From positions 1 to 39,946 of the forward strand of contig JACPZP010000122.1 of assembly GCA_016195405.1 (NCBI GenBank): 39,946 bases of DNA, in the 5' to 3' direction. Each line of letters begins with the position of its first letter. Positions within the stretch are counted from its first letter, which is position 1. The notes beneath the pieces were generated by a model that worked only from the letters and a program-made list of their open reading frames with translations, was not told where the DNA came from and ran no database searches. Source of the DNA: Planctomycetota bacterium. GTDB taxonomy: Bacteria > Planctomycetota > Planctomycetia > Gemmatales > Gemmataceae. The translations under genes and the position numbers were made by a program. Of this stretch, positions 7,636 through 15,710 are shown piece after piece.

Positions 7636-9774
7636 ATGAGTTTCCTTCCGAAGTGGCTTCGTCAAAGTCATCATCCATCGGCCGCACGCAAATTGCGCCG
7701 CCTCATCCTTGGCCTGGAGCCGCTCGAAATGCGCGCGTTGCCATCGACCGTATTCGAGTCCATTAACGGCACGGGCAACAACTTGGCCAACCCCGCGTTA
7801 GGCAGCGCCGGCACGGACTTGATTCGCATCGCCGCGGCCGCGTACGCCGACGGGATCAGCGCTCCGGCAGGCGCCAATTTGCCCAATGCCCGCCTCATCA
7901 GCAACGTCCTTTCCGATCAAACCGACGCGAACAACCCTTCGGAGGACGTCAGCACCGTCAACCAAAAGCTTCTGTCCGACTACATTTACGTCTTCGGCCA
8001 ATTCCTCGACCACGACCTCGATTTGACGCCCGACAGTTCGGGCATCGCTTTTGAGATTCCGCCCGGCTCAGCAACCGATCCGATGGGAACCGAGCCATTC
8101 ACCCGTTCCGTCACCGACCCGGCCACCGGCACGAGCAAGAGCAATCCCCTCCAGCAAATCAACGCCGTCACGTCGTTTCTCGACGGCTCGCAAATCTACG
8201 GTTCGAGCGCTGCCAGGGCCGACGCGCTGCGCACTCATGTCGGCGGCCAACTCAAGACGGGTCCGGGCGACCTGCTCCCTCTGGACAACAGCGCCAACTT
8301 TCCTTCCGGAACGATCGCGATGGCGAACGATGCCCACATCGTGTCGGACAACCAGCTTTTCGCTGCCGGCGATGTTCGAGCCAACGAGAACATCGAATTG
8401 ACCGCGATGCAGACGCTGTTCGTCCGCGAGCACAACCGCATCGCCAGTCAGCTTCAAGCGGCGCATCCGGGCTGGACCGACGAACAGCTCTATCAGGAAG
8501 CCCGTCGCCTGGTGATCGCCGAGCTGCAAATGATCACCTACACTGAATGGCTGCCCGCGCTTCTGGGTCCAATCGCCCTGCCCTCTTACAAGGGCTACAA
8601 CTCCAGCGTGAATCCCGGCATCGCCAACGAGTTTTCCACCGCGATGTTCCGTTTTGCTCACAGTCAACTGGATAACGAAGTGGATCGCTTGAACAACGAC
8701 GGCTCCGACTCGGCGGCCGGCGCCGTCGATCTGGCCCAAGCCTTCTTTAACCCGACGCTCATCAATGCCTCTGGCGTCACCGATCCCCTCAGCGGCCAGG
8801 CTTCGACGGACATCGATCCCATCCTCAAGGGAGCGGCTTCGGGCAATGCCCAGGAAGTCGATCTCCTGGCGGTGCGCGATATTCGCAACTTCCTGTTCGG
8901 CGCTCCGGGCGCGGGCGGCACCGACCTCATTGCCCGCGACATTCAGCGCGGCCGCGACAATGGCCTGGACGACTACAACAGCATGCGGGCCGCCTACGGC
9001 TTGCCCCGCGTCACGAGCTTCGCCCAGATCACCAGCGACGTCCAGGTTCAGCAGAAGCTTCAGCAACTTTACGGCACCGTCGACAAGATCGACGCCTTCG
9101 TCGGCGCCTTGGCCGAGGATCACGTTGCCGGCGCCGATGTGGGCCCGCTGACGAAGGCGGTCCTGGCGAATCAATTCAGGCGGCTGCGCGACGGCGACCG
9201 CTTCTTCTACCTCAACGAGAAGTTCACGCCGGAAGAGCAGAAGATCCTCCAGGGCACGACGCTCGCAAAGGTCATCGAACGCAACACCGGCATTACGAAC
9301 TTGCAGAGCAACGTCTTTTTCTTCAAGGCGTCGATCAGCGGAACCGTGTTTGCCGCCGGCGCGACCGGACCGAAGAGTTCGCCGCCACGAGGATTGGCCG
9401 GCGTCACCGTCCAGCTTCAGGACGATGAGGGCAACGGCGTGGCCACCGCCCTGACCGATAGTCGTGGCCGCTACAGCTTCAACAACTTCAACGGCATCGA
9501 AGGCACGGGGAACTATGACGTGCGTCTGATCGTGCCGACCGGCTTCACCCAAACTTCAGGGAATCCCGCCACGATCTCGATCAGCCGCGGTGACGTCAAC
9601 GTAAGCGGAGTGAATTTCACGGTTGCACCAACGCGCCGGAACACGGCACCTACGGGCCGCCACGCGGCGGGACACGACGGAGCGATCCCAATGACCGGGA
9701 CCTTGGATCCGGCGGCGGTTGATGCCCTATTCGCCGAAGCGGCGATGCGACGTGACGGGCACTTTGAAATGTAG
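7636..9774 (+). CDS. Exported animal-type haem peroxidase with C-terminal Cna-B/SdrD-like domain
   Basis: 712 residues. The N-terminus carries LGLEPLEMRALPS (about 26-37), a clear LEPR-XLL motif, so export is expected. Residues about 60-560 are a peroxidase-cyclooxygenase superfamily domain. Compared with myeloperoxidase, the distal-side Gln122, Asp125 and His126 (in GQFLDHDLDLTP), Arg248 and Glu251 (in GDVRANE) and proximal His342 (in FRFAHS) are all present. LFVREHNRIA and DIQRGRDNGLDDYNSMR are further family signatures. Such enzymes use hydrogen peroxide to oxidise halides or organic substrates. A beta-sandwich like Cna-B/SdrD repeats follows (about 565-655, with GLAGVTVQLQDDEG and DSRGRYSF). 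AAAGGT precedes the ATG. The stop codon lies inside a repeat element (9771-9835). Confidence 0.92.
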   Translation: MSFLPKWLRQSHHPSAARKLRRLILGLEPLEMRALPSTVFESINGTGNNLANPALGSAGTDLIRIAAAAYADGISAPAGANLPNARLISNVLSDQTDANNPSEDVSTVNQKLLSDYIYVFGQFLDHDLDLTPDSSGIAFEIPPGSATDPMGTEPFTRSVTDPATGTSKSNPLQQINAVTSFLDGSQIYGSSAARADALRTHVGGQLKTGPGDLLPLDNSANFPSGTIAMANDAHIVSDNQLFAAGDVRANENIELTAMQTLFVREHNRIASQLQAAHPGWTDEQLYQEARRLVIAELQMITYTEWLPALLGPIALPSYKGYNSSVNPGIANEFSTAMFRFAHSQLDNEVDRLNNDGSDSAAGAVDLAQAFFNPTLINASGVTDPLSGQASTDIDPILKGAASGNAQEVDLLAVRDIRNFLFGAPGAGGTDLIARDIQRGRDNGLDDYNSMRAAYGLPRVTSFAQITSDVQVQQKLQQLYGTVDKIDAFVGALAEDHVAGADVGPLTKAVLANQFRRLRDGDRFFYLNEKFTPEEQKILQGTTLAKVIERNTGITNLQSNVFFFKASISGTVFAAGATGPKSSPPRGLAGVTVQLQDDEGNGVATALTDSRGRYSFNNFNGIEGTGNYDVRLIVPTGFTQTSGNPATISISRGDVNVSGVNFTVAPTRRNTAPTGRHAAGHDGAIPMTGTLDPAAVDALFAEAAMRRDGHFEM

Positions 9775-9835
9775 CCGAACTCTTTAGAGTTCGGAAAACG
9801 CTCGCGGAAGGCCGAATTCTGACGAATTCAGCTAC
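9771..9835. repeat. Double-hairpin element containing the peroxidase stop codon
   Basis: Outer arms GTAGC (9771-9775) and GCTAC (9831-9835) enclose two hairpins: CCGAACTC/GAGTTCGG around TTTA, and a near-perfect CCGAATTC/GAATTCAG around TGAC. The TAG stop of the peroxidase gene (9772-9774) is part of the left outer arm. The first hairpin may also act in termination, though no T-run follows. Confidence 0.7.
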
Positions 9836-9859
9836 GTAACGTAGGATTGGACTTGGGAC

Positions 9860-10993
9860 TTATTCGGGGCGTTGCTTTCCCTTATTGCCGCCGCCGTTCT
9901 TACCGCTTTTTTTGTCGCCGTTGCCACCGTTGCGGTCGCCGCCGCGCTTGTTGCCGAAGGGCATGAAGCTCGAATTGCCGTCGGCGCTGCTGAAGTTCGG
10001 CACGATGATCATGTTCGGCGGCGGCCCGTTGCGGTTCGATTGCGGTTGAGGCCGGTCGGCGCCGTCCTCGGTTTTCTTGGCGGAAGCGAGGCTGCCCGCG
10101 CCGAGGCCCAGCTTGTGCAGGACTTCCTCGGCAGTGATGAAGCCGTCGCCGTCGCGGTCCCACTCCTGGAATTCATCCAGGTCTTTGCCGCCTTTGCGCC
10201 ACTCCCAAAGAGCGACCTGGCCGTCGCCGTCGGTGTCGAGTTGAGCGAACCAAGTGGGCAATTCCTTGGGCAACTTGCCGGCGCGGAACACCGTCGGACG
10301 CCGGTCGAGTTCCTCTTCGTCGATCACGATGACCAGAGGATTGGGGGCCGCCTGCTCGGAATTAGTCTGGGTTCCGCGCACGCGGGCGATGAAATATTCG
10401 CGGTACTCCTCCTTGCTGATCAAGTTGCCGCCGTTCTTGACCCATTTACTTAATTCCGCCTTGAGGGCTTCGGGCATTTCATCCTTGTTGAGGAAGCCGT
10501 CGCCGTTGGCGTCGCGGCGTTTGAAATCATCGTCGGCGAGTTTCTTGATGGCATCAACCGAGTCGCCGCTTCCCTCTTTCGGAGTCGGCGCTCCGTCCTT
10601 GCCGCCATCGCCTCTCGGCTGAATGGTGATGGGGTTCGCCTTAAGCGTGCCGTTGTTGAGGCGGGTTTTGACATCCTGCCCAAAATCGATGAACTGCTCG
10701 CGGCTTAGCTGTCCACTGGTGATGCCTTTGCGTTGTGCGTAGTCCGAAAGGGCGTCGCGCACGTCGGGACTGCGCATGTCGCTAATGAGAATGATGCCGC
10801 GGCCGCGCGACATGAAATCGAACGACCTGCCGGGATCATTCGAGACCATTTCGAGTGGGTTGAACGTAAAGCCGCTGCCGCCGAACTTGCCCTGCTTGCC
10901 GCCGAATTTCTGTTGCCCGGCAGCGTCCTCCGGTGCGAACAAAGCCAAAGCGGCGCTAACCAGCATGACGCCTGGGATCAATAGTGTGCGCAT
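9860..10993 (-). CDS. Exported EF-hand calcium-binding protein
   Basis: 377 residues. The signal peptide is about 1-25, ending in EDAAGQ. Three canonical EF-hand loops are visible at 161-172 (DANGDGFLNKDE), 253-264 (DTDGDGQVALWE) and 279-290 (DRDGDGFITAEE), with a degenerate one near 187-197 (KNGGNLISKEE). A preceding region (about 55-105) with LISDMRSPDVRDALSDYA looks globular. The C-terminus (about 300-377) is Gly/Asn/Lys-rich and likely disordered. EF-hand proteins of this build are common in planctomycete envelopes and probably bind calcium; no enzymatic domain is seen. A GAGGGT-type site precedes the ATG at 10993. It is transcribed toward the peroxidase gene. Confidence 0.8.
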   Translation of the reverse strand: MRTLLIPGVMLVSAALALFAPEDAAGQQKFGGKQGKFGGSGFTFNPLEMVSNDPGRSFDFMSRGRGIILISDMRSPDVRDALSDYAQRKGITSGQLSREQFIDFGQDVKTRLNNGTLKANPITIQPRGDGGKDGAPTPKEGSGDSVDAIKKLADDDFKRRDANGDGFLNKDEMPEALKAELSKWVKNGGNLISKEEYREYFIARVRGTQTNSEQAAPNPLVIVIDEEELDRRPTVFRAGKLPKELPTWFAQLDTDGDGQVALWEWRKGGKDLDEFQEWDRDGDGFITAEEVLHKLGLGAGSLASAKKTEDGADRPQPQSNRNGPPPNMIIVPNFSSADGNSSFMPFGNKRGGDRNGGNGDKKSGKNGGGNKGKQRPE

Positions 10994-11087
10994 GGCAAAC
11001 CCTCGGCAGTGAAATGGCTACTTAATTTAACGCCATTCCCGAGCCGGAGTCACGGCGAAATTGATTAAAAACGTCTCATCGCTTTCT

Positions 11088-11141
11088 TAGGACGGATTTG
11101 AAATCCGTACTTTCGACTGGACGGTTTGCAAAACCGTCCTA
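11088..11141. repeat. 54-bp double-hairpin element, copy 1
   Basis: Outer arms TAGGACGG (11088-11095) and CCGTCCTA (11134-11141) enclose ACGGATTT/AAATCCGT (11092-11108) and GGACGGTTT/AAACCGTCC (11119-11139). Read in reverse complement it matches the element at 25312-25365 at 49 of 54 positions with no gap. On the minus strand its first three bases are the TAG stop codon of the prpC-like gene. Confidence 0.8.
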
Positions 11142-12263
11142 CGTGTTAATGTGGCGCTCATCGGGTCCGGTGTAGCGGGCGCGGGGGCGAATGATGCGGT
11201 TGTTCTCCAGCTGCTCGATGATATGAGCGCTCCAGCCCGTGACCCGCGATGCCACGAAGAAGGGAGTGTACAAGGACACTTCGAGGCCGAGCGCGTGATA
11301 CAGCCTGCCCGCCGGCCAATCGAGGTTTGGGAACAGACTTTTTTCCTTGCCAAGCACGCCTTCGATAACGTCGGCGGCTGCTTCCCACTTCGTTTGTCCG
11401 GTCCGCTCGGCCGCCTGCCCTGCGTATTCCTTCAGCACGCGGGCGCGGACGTCGCCGGTTTTGTAAACGCGATGGCCGAAGCCCATGACTTTGTCTTTGC
11501 GCGCCAGGGCGTCGCGGATCCACTTTTCGGCCGACTCGGGGCCGCCGCTGGCCAGCAGCATGTCCATGACTTTCTCGTTGGCGCCGCCGTGCAGCCGGCC
11601 CTTGAGTGCTCCGATAGCCGCCACGATGCCGGAATGCAAATCCGACTCGGTCGAACAGACGACTCGGGCGGTGAACGTGGACGCATTGAATTCATGCTCG
11701 GCGTAGAGGATTAGCGAGACATCGAAGGCCTTCGCATCGAAATCGTTCGGCGCCGCGCCGCGCAGCATATAGAGAAGGTTGGCGGCAAAGCCGAGATCGT
11801 TTCGCGGCGGCGGCGCGCTCTGCCCCTTCGTCGCCCGGTAATATTCGCAGATGATGAGCGGTATCTGGGCCAGAAGGCGCTCCGACTTGCGCAAATTCGC
11901 GGGCCGGCTGTTGTCCAGAGCTTCCGGATCGTAAAGGCTGAGCAGACTAACGGCGGTCCGCAGCACGTCCATCGGCACCGCGTTTTTCGGCAACGTCTTC
12001 AGCAGATTGCTTAAGACGGGCGGCAGTTTTTGCTCGATGGCGAGACGCGTGCGGAAGTCGGCCAATGCGCCACGATTGGGGAGCTCGCCATGCAGAAGAA
12101 GAAACGCCACTTCCTCGAAGCCGCACTTATCGGCCAACTCGGTTACCGGATAGCCTCGATAACGCAGCCCGCCGCTAACGGTGGAAATAGCCGTCTCACC
12201 GGCGATCACGCCTTCGAGGCCGGGAGAGTAGATTTCAGGGACGTTGCTCATTACTTGGTCCAT
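11139..12263 (-). CDS. prpC: Citrate synthase family enzyme, probably 2-methylcitrate synthase
   Basis: About 374 residues, typical of the short bacterial citrate/methylcitrate synthases. It would condense acetyl-CoA or propionyl-CoA with oxaloacetate. Family features: SPGLEGVIAGETAIS near the start, the catalytic His in RLHGGANE (about 225), the second in GFGHRVYK (about 264) and the Asp in NLDWPAG (about 315). Sequence alone does not separate citrate from methylcitrate synthase; the adjacent methylisocitrate lyase gene 34 bp upstream is the main reason for choosing the latter. The start is uncertain: ATGs at 12263 and 12251 are both plausible and neither has a strong ribosome binding site, so coupling to the upstream gene is likely. 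The stop TAG lies in a repeat element. Confidence 0.8.
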   Translation of the reverse strand: MDQVMSNVPEIYSPGLEGVIAGETAISTVSGGLRYRGYPVTELADKCGFEEVAFLLLHGELPNRGALADFRTRLAIEQKLPPVLSNLLKTLPKNAVPMDVLRTAVSLLSLYDPEALDNSRPANLRKSERLLAQIPLIICEYYRATKGQSAPPPRNDLGFAANLLYMLRGAAPNDFDAKAFDVSLILYAEHEFNASTFTARVVCSTESDLHSGIVAAIGALKGRLHGGANEKVMDMLLASGGPESAEKWIRDALARKDKVMGFGHRVYKTGDVRARVLKEYAGQAAERTGQTKWEAAADVIEGVLGKEKSLFPNLDWPAGRLYHALGLEVSLYTPFFVASRVTGWSAHIIEQLENNRIIRPRARYTGPDERHINT

Positions 12264-12297
12264 TGAATTGCGTCGATGAAATTCTTCAACAGCGCCT

Positions 12298-13170
12298 TTA
12301 CCCAAAGTATGCCTTATCGCGGGCCTCGTAGCCGGCGTAATTGAGAAGATCGTACAGTTCCGCGCGCGTCAACATTCCGGACAAACGCTCGCGCTGATGG
12401 CCCTTCTTCATGATATCGGTCAGCGTCTCTTGGGCTGCTTTGAGTGCCGAGCGAAACGCCGTCAGGGGGAAGAGCACCATCCGATAACCTAGACTTGCGA
12501 ACGCGGCCACGTCGAGATTCGGGCTTTTGCCGAATTCGGTGCTGTTGGCCAAGAGCGGCGCTGGAACGGCCCGGACGAAGGCGGCGAACTCGTCGGCGTT
12601 CTCCAGCGCTTCGGGGAAGATCGCGTCGGCGCCGGCTTCGAGATACAGCTTGGCCCGGCGGACGGCGTCGTCAAAGCCAGTCACGCCGCGGGCATCGGTG
12701 CGGGCGATGAGGACGAAATCGGGATCGCGCCGCGCCGCCGCCGCGGCCCGAATCTTCGCCGCCATGACCTCCGGCGCGACCAGACCCTTGCCCGACAGAT
12801 GGCCGCAGCGCTTGGGCAGCTCCTGATCCTCCAAGTGAATGCCCGCGACGCCGGCGGCCTCGAAGAGCCGCACGGTCCGCTCGACGTTGAGGGCCTCGCC
12901 AAATCCCGTGTCGGCGTCGCATAGAAGCGGCAACGTCGTGGCCGCGGTAATCGACCGGGCGGCGTCGACGAACTCCGTGACGCCCAAGAGGCCAACGTCC
13001 GGAACCCCCGCAGCCGCCGACAACGCTCCGCCGGAGAGATACACCGCGGAGAAGCCAAGCCGTTCGGCCATCTTGGCGACGAGGGCATTGAACGTTCCGG
13101 GAATGGCGATGGTTTTTCCGGCCCAGGCATCGCGCAACCGACGGCCTGGCGAGGAAACTTCGGTTTTCAT
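12298..13170 (-). CDS. prpB: Methylisocitrate lyase (PEP mutase/isocitrate lyase superfamily)
   Basis: 290 residues, the normal length for PrpB, which splits 2-methylisocitrate into pyruvate and succinate in propionate breakdown. Seen: the N-terminal PGTFNALVAKMAERLGF, YLSGGALSAA, metal-site Asp residues in LLCDADTGFG (85, 87), HLEDQ (Glu114, Asp115) and the active-site loop KRCGH with Cys122. The C-terminus, LLNYAGYEARDKAYFG, is typical. GAGGATAG precedes the ATG at 13170. It is the first gene of a two-gene unit with the prpC-like gene and is divergent from the propeller gene at 13209 across only 38 bp. No prpD or acnD lies in the window. Oxaloacetate decarboxylase and PEP mutase are relatives, but the KRCGH loop and the neighbour favour PrpB. 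Confidence 0.88.
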   Translation of the reverse strand: MKTEVSSPGRRLRDAWAGKTIAIPGTFNALVAKMAERLGFSAVYLSGGALSAAAGVPDVGLLGVTEFVDAARSITAATTLPLLCDADTGFGEALNVERTVRLFEAAGVAGIHLEDQELPKRCGHLSGKGLVAPEVMAAKIRAAAAARRDPDFVLIARTDARGVTGFDDAVRRAKLYLEAGADAIFPEALENADEFAAFVRAVPAPLLANSTEFGKSPNLDVAAFASLGYRMVLFPLTAFRSALKAAQETLTDIMKKGHQRERLSGMLTRAELYDLLNYAGYEARDKAYFG

Positions 13171-13208
13171 TTACTATCCTCGGGAGGCCCAGCAATAGGA
13201 GTCTCATC

Positions 13209-14582
13209 ATGCGCCGACAAGGCATAGACCATCATGGCCAGTGTATTCGCAAGGGTGCGGGAAGTCTGTCCCTTTGTCTGTCCCTGCTGCTGCTCCTGGT
13301 CATCGCCGGATTGACCGCTTACGTCCTTTTCGAGAAGGATTGGGCGAAATCCGAGATCGACGATACGCGCTTGAACGAGCTGAGCAATACCGCCTTGCCT
13401 GAGGCGGGCTCGTCGACGGGCGATTGGCCGCAATGGCGCGGGCCGAAGCGCGACGGCGTCTCTTCCGAAAAGGGCTTGCTCGCAGCTTGGCCGGCCGATG
13501 GCCCAAAAGAACTTTGGCGGCAACCGGCCGGCAAGGGCTACTCGACTCTTGCCGTGTCCCGTGGCCGCGTCTTTACTGTTTTTCAGGACGGCGACAGCGA
13601 GGCGGTTTGCTCTTGGGACGCCGAGACTGGCAAGGAACTCTGGCGCTTCCGCTATCCCGCCCGCTACGTCAACGGTTACGGCAACGGCCCACGCTCGACG
13701 CCGACGATCGCCGGCGACCTGCTCTACGCAGTCGGTGGCACCGGCATGATGCACTGCCTGAAAGCCTTCACCGATAATCCCGCCGGCGAGAAAGTCTGGC
13801 GCCGCGATCTCTTGAGCGACTTCGGCGCCAAAAACTTGCAATGGGGTGTGTCGTTCTCGCCGCTCGTCGAAGGTGACCTGGTCTACACCAATCCCGGTGG
13901 TCCTAATGGCCATTCGCTCGCCGCCCTTGACAAGAAGACTGGCGCAACCGAATGGACGTCGCAGGATGACCCCGCCGGTTACAGCTCGCCGCTTTCCGCC
14001 ACCACTGCCGGTGAGCGTCAGGTCGTCTTTTTCACGGGCAGTGGCTTGGTCGCCGTCACTCCGGACGCCGGCAAGCTGCTCTGGCGCTATCCTTGGGAAA
14101 CCGCCTTCGGCGCCAACATCGCCACGCCAATCGTTGTCGAGGATTACGTCTTCATCTCTTCGGGCTACAACCGCGGCTGCACGGTGGTGAAAGTCGAGAA
14201 GTCCGACTCCGGTTTCGAGGCCCGCCGGGTCTATGAGAACAAGAGAATGCGCACGCATTTCTCCACCTGCGTGCGCTACCAGGACTGTCTCTTTGGCTTC
14301 GACGACACGACTCTGATTTGCATGGAATTTCGCACCGGCAAAGTGCTCTGGGATCAACGCGATTTCGGCAAAGGCTCACTGCTTGTGGCCGACGGCAACT
14401 TGGTCATTCTGGGCGAAACCGGTCTGGTCGCCTTGGCCGAAGCCACCCCCGCGGGTTATCGCGAGATAAGCCGATTCACTTTCAGCGAAGGCAGGTGCTG
14501 GTCCGTGCCGGTCGTCGCCAACGGCCGCATGTACATCCGCGACGAAGAGAAAGTGGTCTGCTATGACGTGCGCCGCCAATAA
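13209..14582 (+). CDS. Membrane-anchored PQQ-like beta-propeller protein
   Basis: 457 residues. A cytoplasmic basic start and one transmembrane segment (about 20-41, LCLSLLLLLVIAGLTAYVLF) are followed by a propeller of the PQQ/pyrrolo-quinoline-quinone-like family outside the membrane. The propeller opens with GDWPQWRGPKRDGVSSE, a signature often seen in planctomycete quinoprotein-like proteins. Blades include WDAETGKELWRF, LDKKTGATEWTS and CMEFRTGKVLWDQ. Catalytic residues of alcohol dehydrogenases are not evident, so cofactor binding is unproven and a scaffold or assembly role like that of BamB is equally possible. The protein at 36164-37927 shares the architecture with more membrane spans. 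The start could be later than 13209; no strong ribosome binding site decides it. Confidence 0.75.
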   Translation: MRRQGIDHHGQCIRKGAGSLSLCLSLLLLLVIAGLTAYVLFEKDWAKSEIDDTRLNELSNTALPEAGSSTGDWPQWRGPKRDGVSSEKGLLAAWPADGPKELWRQPAGKGYSTLAVSRGRVFTVFQDGDSEAVCSWDAETGKELWRFRYPARYVNGYGNGPRSTPTIAGDLLYAVGGTGMMHCLKAFTDNPAGEKVWRRDLLSDFGAKNLQWGVSFSPLVEGDLVYTNPGGPNGHSLAALDKKTGATEWTSQDDPAGYSSPLSATTAGERQVVFFTGSGLVAVTPDAGKLLWRYPWETAFGANIATPIVVEDYVFISSGYNRGCTVVKVEKSDSGFEARRVYENKRMRTHFSTCVRYQDCLFGFDDTTLICMEFRTGKVLWDQRDFGKGSLLVADGNLVILGETGLVALAEATPAGYREISRFTFSEGRCWSVPVVANGRMYIRDEEKVVCYDVRRQ

Positions 14583-14585
14583 TTG

Positions 14586-14652
14586 TGGCGACCGGTTTCC
14601 AACCGGTCGATAGGGCGACCGGTCGGATCGGCAAGTTGGAAACTTGCCGCCA
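14586..14652. repeat. Double-hairpin element between propeller and GNAT genes
   Basis: Outer arms TGGCG (14586-14590) and CGCCA (14648-14652) enclose ACCGGTT/AACCGGT around TCC, and GGCAAGTT/AACTTGCC around GGA. A further GGCGACCGGTCG lies between the hairpins. The plan is the same as the 54-bp elements but the sequence differs. It fills most of the 90-bp gap after the propeller stop. Confidence 0.7.
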
Positions 14653-14672
14653 AATTCTTGAGATTCGAAGTG

Positions 14673-15143
14673 ATGCAAGTTGCCGAAGGTCTCTTGTTTG
14701 CCGTTGAAGATGCCAACTCGCCTGAGGCCCAGTCCCTCATCGCACGTCTCGACGCCGACCTTCATTCGCGTTACCCGGCTCTCGCTATCCACGGCTTCCA
14801 TCCAGACGAAATCGCCGAATCCAAAGGCGCGTTCGTGATTGCCCGCATCGGCGGAGCGGCGATTGGCTGCGGCGCCGTGCGTCCTCTCGAACCGGGTGTT
14901 GGCGAAATCAAACGCATGTACGTCGAGCCGCAGATGCGCGGTAAAGGCGTTGCCCGCGCAATCCTTCGCAAGCTGGAGGAGGCGGGAAGAAACCTGGGAT
15001 TCAATGTTATTCGCCTGGAAACAGGCACGCTTCAACCGGAGGCAATCCGGCTCTATGAAACGAGCGGCTACTCCCAGATTCCACGCTTTGGCGAATACGC
15101 CGACGATCCGTACAGCGTCTGCTTTGAGAAGCGCCTTGTTTGA
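14673..15143 (+). CDS. GNAT family N-acetyltransferase
   Basis: 156 residues with the GNAT fold, which transfers an acetyl group from acetyl-CoA to an amine. The acetyl-CoA binding motif A is seen as IKRMYVEPQMRGKGVARAIL (about 86-105), where RGKGVA is the pyrophosphate loop. It is followed by LGFNVIRLETG and then EAIRLYETSGY, the usual motif B with the late Tyr. The small size and lack of extra domains suggest a free-standing acetyltransferase for a small molecule or protein N-terminus; the substrate cannot be told. Upstream in-frame codons lie inside a repeat element, so the ATG at 14673 is the better start, though its ribosome binding site is weak. It converges with the Nudix gene. Confidence 0.85.
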   Translation: MQVAEGLLFAVEDANSPEAQSLIARLDADLHSRYPALAIHGFHPDEIAESKGAFVIARIGGAAIGCGAVRPLEPGVGEIKRMYVEPQMRGKGVARAILRKLEEAGRNLGFNVIRLETGTLQPEAIRLYETSGYSQIPRFGEYADDPYSVCFEKRLV

Positions 15144-15150
15144 GCCCGAC

Positions 15151-15200
15151 GCGCTAGCAAGGGGAACCCCAAGCGAGGGGAACCCCGCGCTCGCTAGCGC
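15151..15200. repeat. Double-hairpin element filling a convergent gene gap
   Basis: Outer arms GCGCTAGC (15151-15158) and GCTAGCGC (15193-15200) enclose two identical palindromes GGGGAACCCC (15161-15170 and 15177-15186). The element takes up nearly all of the 64-bp gap between the convergent GNAT and Nudix genes and could serve as a bidirectional terminator, although there are no T-runs. Confidence 0.65.
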
Positions 15201-15207
15201 TTGGCGT

Positions 15208-15699
15208 TCAAGCGCGCGCGCTGTACATCCAACTCAGCGGCCGGCCGTCGCGGTAGGGCATGACGCCGTGAAATTGCCGACTTGTCTTTTCGAAGACAAG
15301 CGGCAAGAAATGTCGATCACCTTCCCAGAGCGGCAGGTCTAATATGCGCTCGACCGCGACCCATTCGAGCGTTCCTTCGGGGTTTTCTGTCTTCAGAGTT
15401 CCGTGCCAGCGGTCGATGCGGAAGATGAAGGCGAACCAATCCTCGCCGTCCTTGCCAAAGCCGGGCCAGCTGATGGTGCCGCGCAGCACAAGTTCGTCGC
15501 ACTCCAGTCCCGCCTCTTCGCGTATTTCCCGACGCATGCAGGCCACCACATCCTCGCCGGCGTCGAGTTTGCCGCCCAGGCCGTTGTACTTGCCCAGATG
15601 AAGGTCGCCCGGCCGACGATTGCGATGGATGAGCAGCACCTCACGCCCGTTGGGCGAAAGAACATAACCAAGAGTTGCCAGGATGGGAGTAAAGGGCAT
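15208..15699 (-). CDS. Nudix hydrolase (MutT-like)
   Basis: 163 residues. A full Nudix box fits GX5EX7REUXEEXGU at residues 43-65, from Gly43 through Glu49 to REIREEAGL, the magnesium-binding catalytic helix of enzymes that cleave nucleoside diphosphates linked to another moiety. Preceding residues VLLIHRNRRPGDLHLGKYNG and the later WPGFGKDGEDWFAFIF fit the MutT/8-oxo-dGTP diphosphatase-like branch, so nucleotide-pool cleansing is a likely but unproven role. It starts 11 bp after the stop of the unknown gene at 15711 and is almost certainly co-transcribed with it. Confidence 0.88.
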   Translation of the reverse strand: MPFTPILATLGYVLSPNGREVLLIHRNRRPGDLHLGKYNGLGGKLDAGEDVVACMRREIREEAGLECDELVLRGTISWPGFGKDGEDWFAFIFRIDRWHGTLKTENPEGTLEWVAVERILDLPLWEGDRHFLPLVFEKTSRQFHGVMPYRDGRPLSWMYSARA

Positions 15700-15710
15700 C
15701 GGTGACCGTC

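Noticed and set aside
8068..9552. Minus-strand open frame of 494 codons across the peroxidase gene
   Set aside because: It is antisense to a gene with all peroxidase haem-site residues; its translation has no recognisable domain and reflects GC-rich codon use.
13167..14357. Minus-strand open frame of 396 codons across the PQQ-like propeller gene
   Set aside because: Shadow of a clear propeller gene, and it would overlap the prpB start; no family features.
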